In this document: positions 49,564 through 52,060 of the stretch, piece after piece
Numbering within the stretch: position 1 is the stretch's first letter
Layout: every line of letters begins with the position of its first letter
From: Acidobacteriota bacterium
GTDB taxonomy: Bacteria; Acidobacteriota; Vicinamibacteria; Vicinamibacterales; SCN-69-37
Direction: 5' to 3'
NCBI GenBank assembly: GCA_013203475.1
Contig: JABMNV010000063.1
Span: 1 to 52,060 of the forward strand
DNA length: 52,060 nucleotides
The notes under the pieces: generated by a model
Told to the model about the DNA's origin: nothing
The model's database searches: none
What the model saw: only the letters and a program-made list of their open reading frames with translations
Translations under genes and position numbers: made by a program

Positions 49564-51545
49564 CGCGTCCCCACCACGTTCCCGTGACCGTCAACCGTGA
49601 ACCGCCACCCGGGTGACACCACCACTGTGGCTTCGCCGCCGGCAATGACTGCGGGCCCCAACCCAGAGGCCCCTGACGTCAGATCATCCCAGCGGAAAAA
49701 CGAAATCCGCACGTTCTTGCCGCCCAGGCGACCCGGGCGCACCGCGGTCGGCGTTGCTTTGGTCGCCCGGCGGACCCTTTTTATCGCCGGCAAGGATGGT
49801 TTGTCGGTGACGCCAGCCGCGGACACACGAACGTTCACCACCTCAGTCGGTCGAGCGGAATTCGAGTAGCCGTACGTTTTGCCGTGCTGCTGATCAAACG
49901 CCTCGCGGTAGTCTGCCTCAAGGGGCAACGTGATTTCGAACGACTGTCCGATGTACCGCACGTCCAGTGAACGCGTGATGACTTGCCGCCCCGGAGGAAA
50001 CCCCTCCATCTCCAGCTCGGTTCGCGCCGTCTCGACCAGCGGCGCGCACGCGGCCTCGAGGTCCTTCATCGTCAGGCTCGTGCTCGGTTTGAGCACGCTG
50101 GCTGAATAGTCTTTCGTCACGTCGGCGACGAGCATGCCAAACGCTGACAACACTCCGGCGTGCCGGGGGACGATGACGGTCGAGATTTGAAGTTGTTCGG
50201 CGATCTCGCAGGCATGCATGCCTCCCGCGCCGCCGAACGCCAGGAGTGCGAAATCTCGCGGGTCGTGGCCTCGCTCCACTGAGACGACGCGAATCGCGCG
50301 TTCCATGTTGGCGTTCGCCACTCGGATGATGCCCTCAGCCAGTTCTGGCACCGACAGGCCAACGTCGTTGGCCAGCGCCTCGGCCACCCGCTGTGTGCGT
50401 TCACCATCGATCGCCATTCGTCCACCGAGAAAATAGTCCGGATCGAGTCGGCCGAGCAGCAGGTTCGCGTCAGTGACGGTCAACTCATTGCCGACGCCGT
50501 AGCACACCGGGCCCGGGCTGGCCCCGGCGCTTCGCGGACCGACGCGCAGGGCTCCTCCGGTATCCAAATAGGCGATAGACCCTCCACCGGCACCGACCGT
50601 GTGAATGTCGATGACCGGAAGCCTCACCGGAAAGTCTCCGATCTTCGAATCCGTGGTCGTTCCGATTTCGTCGTCAATCAGGCTGACGTCGGTTGAGGTT
50701 CCGCCCATATCAAAGGAGATGACTCTCGGAAACCCGGCCGCATGGGCGACGGAACTGGCACCCACGACACCAGCGGCCGGGCCGGACAGCACGGTACGAA
50801 CGGCCTGAGCCCGGGCGGCTGACGCTGAAATGCAGCCCCCGTTCGACTGCATGATCGAGAGGCGAGAAGCCGGGGGTCCGGGGGTCCTGAGGGCCTGCTC
50901 CAGTTTTGCAAGATAGCGATCCATCAGCGGCGTGACGTAGGCGTTGACGACCGTCGTGCTCCAGCGTTCGAACTCTCGATACTCCGGCAACACCTCACTC
51001 GACGTGCAGACCGACAGACCGGATTTGCGGAGGATCGCGGCCACCTGCTGTTCGTGCGCCGGGTTGGCATATGAGTGCAAGAGGCACACGGCCACCATCG
51101 TGGCACCGCGCACGTGAATCAGACGGGCAATTTGGTTGACGTCGTCCTCGTTGACGTTCTGCAAGATGGCGCCTGACGCGTCGAGGCGTTCGTCGACGCC
51201 GAATGTCAGCTCAGCTTCCACGAGAGGCGGTCGGGGCTCAACAAAGACGTTGTAGAGCTCGGGCCGTGTCTGGCGACCGATCTTCAGCACGTCCTCGAAG
51301 CCCCGCGTCGCGACCAGGGCCACCTTGGCACCTGTGCGTTCCAATACCGCATTCGTGGCCACCGTCGAGCCGTGGACCACGTCGAGGGGGGCGTCGTCTC
51401 CGGTCAGGTGCCGGATGCCCTCCAGGATCGCACGCGCCGGGTCGTCGGGCGTAGAGCGCTGTTTATGGACGACGAGACCGTGGGGCCCCAAGTGGACGAA
51501 GTCGGTGAACGTGCCACCGGTGTCGATGCCGAGACGGGAATGCAC
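49560..51545 (-). CDS. Hydantoinase A/oxoprolinase family subunit
   Basis: A 661-residue HyuA from GTG 51545: 'LGIDTGGTFTDFVHLG' (ATP-binding), 'VVHGSTVATNAVLERTGAKVALVATRGFEDVLKIGRQTRP' in parts, 'SGPAAGVVGASSVA', 'VISFDMGGTSTDVSLID', 'IDIHTVGAGGGSIAY' and 'FALLAFGGAGGMHACEIAEQL'. Together with HyuB it would open a cyclic amide using ATP. TATCAT is exactly 6 bases before the GTG. Substrate is not predictable from sequence. Confidence 0.94.
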   Translation of the reverse strand: MHSRLGIDTGGTFTDFVHLGPHGLVVHKQRSTPDDPARAILEGIRHLTGDDAPLDVVHGSTVATNAVLERTGAKVALVATRGFEDVLKIGRQTRPELYNVFVEPRPPLVEAELTFGVDERLDASGAILQNVNEDDVNQIARLIHVRGATMVAVCLLHSYANPAHEQQVAAILRKSGLSVCTSSEVLPEYREFERWSTTVVNAYVTPLMDRYLAKLEQALRTPGPPASRLSIMQSNGGCISASAARAQAVRTVLSGPAAGVVGASSVAHAAGFPRVISFDMGGTSTDVSLIDDEIGTTTDSKIGDFPVRLPVIDIHTVGAGGGSIAYLDTGGALRVGPRSAGASPGPVCYGVGNELTVTDANLLLGRLDPDYFLGGRMAIDGERTQRVAEALANDVGLSVPELAEGIIRVANANMERAIRVVSVERGHDPRDFALLAFGGAGGMHACEIAEQLQISTVIVPRHAGVLSAFGMLVADVTKDYSASVLKPSTSLTMKDLEAACAPLVETARTELEMEGFPPGRQVITRSLDVRYIGQSFEITLPLEADYREAFDQQHGKTYGYSNSARPTEVVNVRVSAAGVTDKPSLPAIKRVRRATKATPTAVRPGRLGGKNVRISFFRWDDLTSGASGLGPAVIAGGEATVVVSPGWRFTVDGHGNVVGTR

Positions 51546-51551
51546 GGATAG

Positions 51552-51557
51552 ATGATA
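51552..51557 (-). promoter_or_regulatory. -10 element of the hyuA-hyuB-MFS operon
   Basis: TATCAT on the minus strand, 6 bases (CTATCC) from GTG 51545, so the mRNA would be leaderless. Heptamer AGCAC repeats begin 3 bases upstream and occupy the -35 region. Confidence 0.45.
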
Positions 51558-51560
51558 CGG

Positions 51561-51628
51561 GGTGCTGGGTGCTGGGCGCTGGGCGAAGCACCGCCGTAGG
51601 CTTGGCGGAGGCGGGTGCTGCGCTACGG
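51561..51628. repeat. Heptamer AGCAC array plus adjacent dyads
   Basis: On the minus strand 51583-51561 reads CCAGCGC, CCAGCAC, CCAGCAC, C. Next to it are inverted repeats CCGCC/GGCGG (51591-51595, 51604-51608) and CCGTAG/CTACGG (51594-51599, 51623-51628). These fill most of the gap between hyuA and the next gene. Confidence 0.6.
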
Positions 51629-51676
51629 AAAGACTTGTCGGGGCCGTTCCGGGTCTAATACGGCCGGAGGCTCACA

Positions 51677-51973
51677 ATGAACAGAATTACGGGTGTGGTC
51701 AAGCTGGCGTGGATTCTGGTGGCGGTGGCGGGGTCGGCGGCGGCGGGAGTTGTGGTCGGGGGCCAGACGCAAGAGCCCGAGTATCCGAAAGTCGTGGTGG
51801 CGAACAAGGCCAGCGAGGCCGTGCCAGTGTCGGCCGTGGTGACGCGGATGCCCGCGCTCAGGTTTGAGCGCGAGTCGGAAGTGGAGTTAGGCGCTACAAC
51901 GATAGCGGCGCTCAAGGACGGCGCGGTGGTCAAGCTGAACCGTCCCGGGATTGTCGGAGGGCGAATTCCCTGA
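51677..51973 (+). CDS. Exported protein, C-terminus probably replaced by IS sequence
   Basis: A 98-residue reading frame behind GGAGG. Residues 1-30 form a signal or anchor helix ('GVVKLAWILVAVAGSAAAGVVVGG' in parts), then 'EPEYPKVVVANKASEAVPVSAVV'. The last 11 or so codons (from about 51936) look like the left end of an IS3-family element, so the original gene was probably longer. Function unknown. Confidence 0.55.
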   Translation: MNRITGVVKLAWILVAVAGSAAAGVVVGGQTQEPEYPKVVVANKASEAVPVSAVVTRMPALRFERESEVELGATTIAALKDGAVVKLNRPGIVGGRIP

Positions 51974-52060
51974 GAGGATTCGCAGATGGCAAGACCGAGC
52001 AAGTATTCAGCAGAGGGACGAGAACGGGCGGTTCGGATGGTGCGGGAGCACGGGCCCGAG
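51936..52060 (+). mobile_element. IS3-family insertion sequence, left end (element runs off the window)
   Basis: TGAACC at 51936-51941 followed by CGTCCCGGG resembles left terminal repeats of IS3-family elements (TGAACCG...CCGGG type). About 50 bases further an OrfA-type transposase begins. The right end is outside the window, so size and target duplication cannot be checked. Confidence 0.5.
51986..52060 (+). CDS. IS3-family transposase OrfA, 3'-truncated by window edge
   Basis: Only 25 residues are visible: 'MARPSKYSAEGRERAVRMV' followed by 'REHGPE', the typical start of the helix-turn-helix OrfA of IS3 elements. AGAGG lies 9 bases before the ATG. OrfA normally overlaps OrfB, which would lie beyond the window and carry the DDE site. 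Confidence 0.85.
   Translation, partial: MARPSKYSAEGRERAVRMVREHGPE

Overview
This is a 52 kb stretch of high-GC bacterial chromosome (most coding regions are clearly above 60% GC), densely coded on both strands, with no rRNA, tRNA or CRISPR array that I can see. The mix of genes points to an uncultured or soil Acidobacteriota, perhaps the Vicinamibacteria. That mix includes a SUF operon with SufT and SufU, a DUF1800/DUF1501 pair, many Tat-exported proteins with Gly/Arg-rich loops, MacB-like permeases, and heptameric AGCAC intergenic repeats. The taxonomic placement is inference only; no marker gene was compared.

Layout. 1-1112: 3' part of an N-acyl-D-amino-acid deacylase. 1120-7804 (minus): complete Fe-S assembly operon rrf2-sufA-sufB-sufC-sufD-sufS-sufT-sufU behind a near-consensus promoter flanked by dyads. 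7909-10545 (minus): Phd/VapC toxin-antitoxin pair, a small protein with an AbiEii-like nucleotidyltransferase, and a MoeB-rhodanese protein. 10632-12780: a lipoprotein and a Tat-exported sugar isomerase-like protein. 12873-16685: two MacB-like permeases divergent from an HlyD adaptor, with no ATPase gene nearby. 16741-17995: a frameshifted CxxCH (haem c) protein. 18075-27727 (minus): a run of mostly exported proteins (LVIVD propeller, YVTN-like propeller, Gfo/Idh/MocA oxidoreductase, cupredoxin lipoprotein, DUF1800, DUF1501) ending in a GT22 mannosyltransferase-like membrane enzyme. 27802-34437: rmuC, SIMPL protein, homoserine dehydrogenase, CoA-transferase, a small unknown, ubiE and an FAD oxidoreductase.

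34460-38417 (plus) is the iron-transport block and the most unusual part of the window. A DtxR-type regulator is followed by a membrane-anchored DtxR-FeoA fusion, then FeoB split into separate GTPase and membrane-pore polypeptides that overlap by one base. A 16-bp dyad lies inside the promoter of the fusion gene. 38427-40479: a DsrE-like Tat protein and divergent queD/queC. 40466-46448 (minus): S41 peptidase, a zinc-finger-like disordered protein preceded by a structured leader, fabI, nagA and a DUF4097 lipoprotein. 46537-51545: a small protein, an MFS transporter and hydantoinase/oxoprolinase A and B subunits. 51677-52060: an exported protein apparently cut by the left end of an IS3-family element that runs off the window.

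Two sequence-wide patterns stand out. First, many leading genes have a TANNNT-like -10 element only 6-11 bases before the start codon, suggesting leaderless or near-leaderless mRNAs, and three divergent gene pairs separated by only 18-22 bases appear to share one central TATA-like core. Second, heptamer AGCAC arrays occupy three intergenic gaps, two of them directly behind stop codons.
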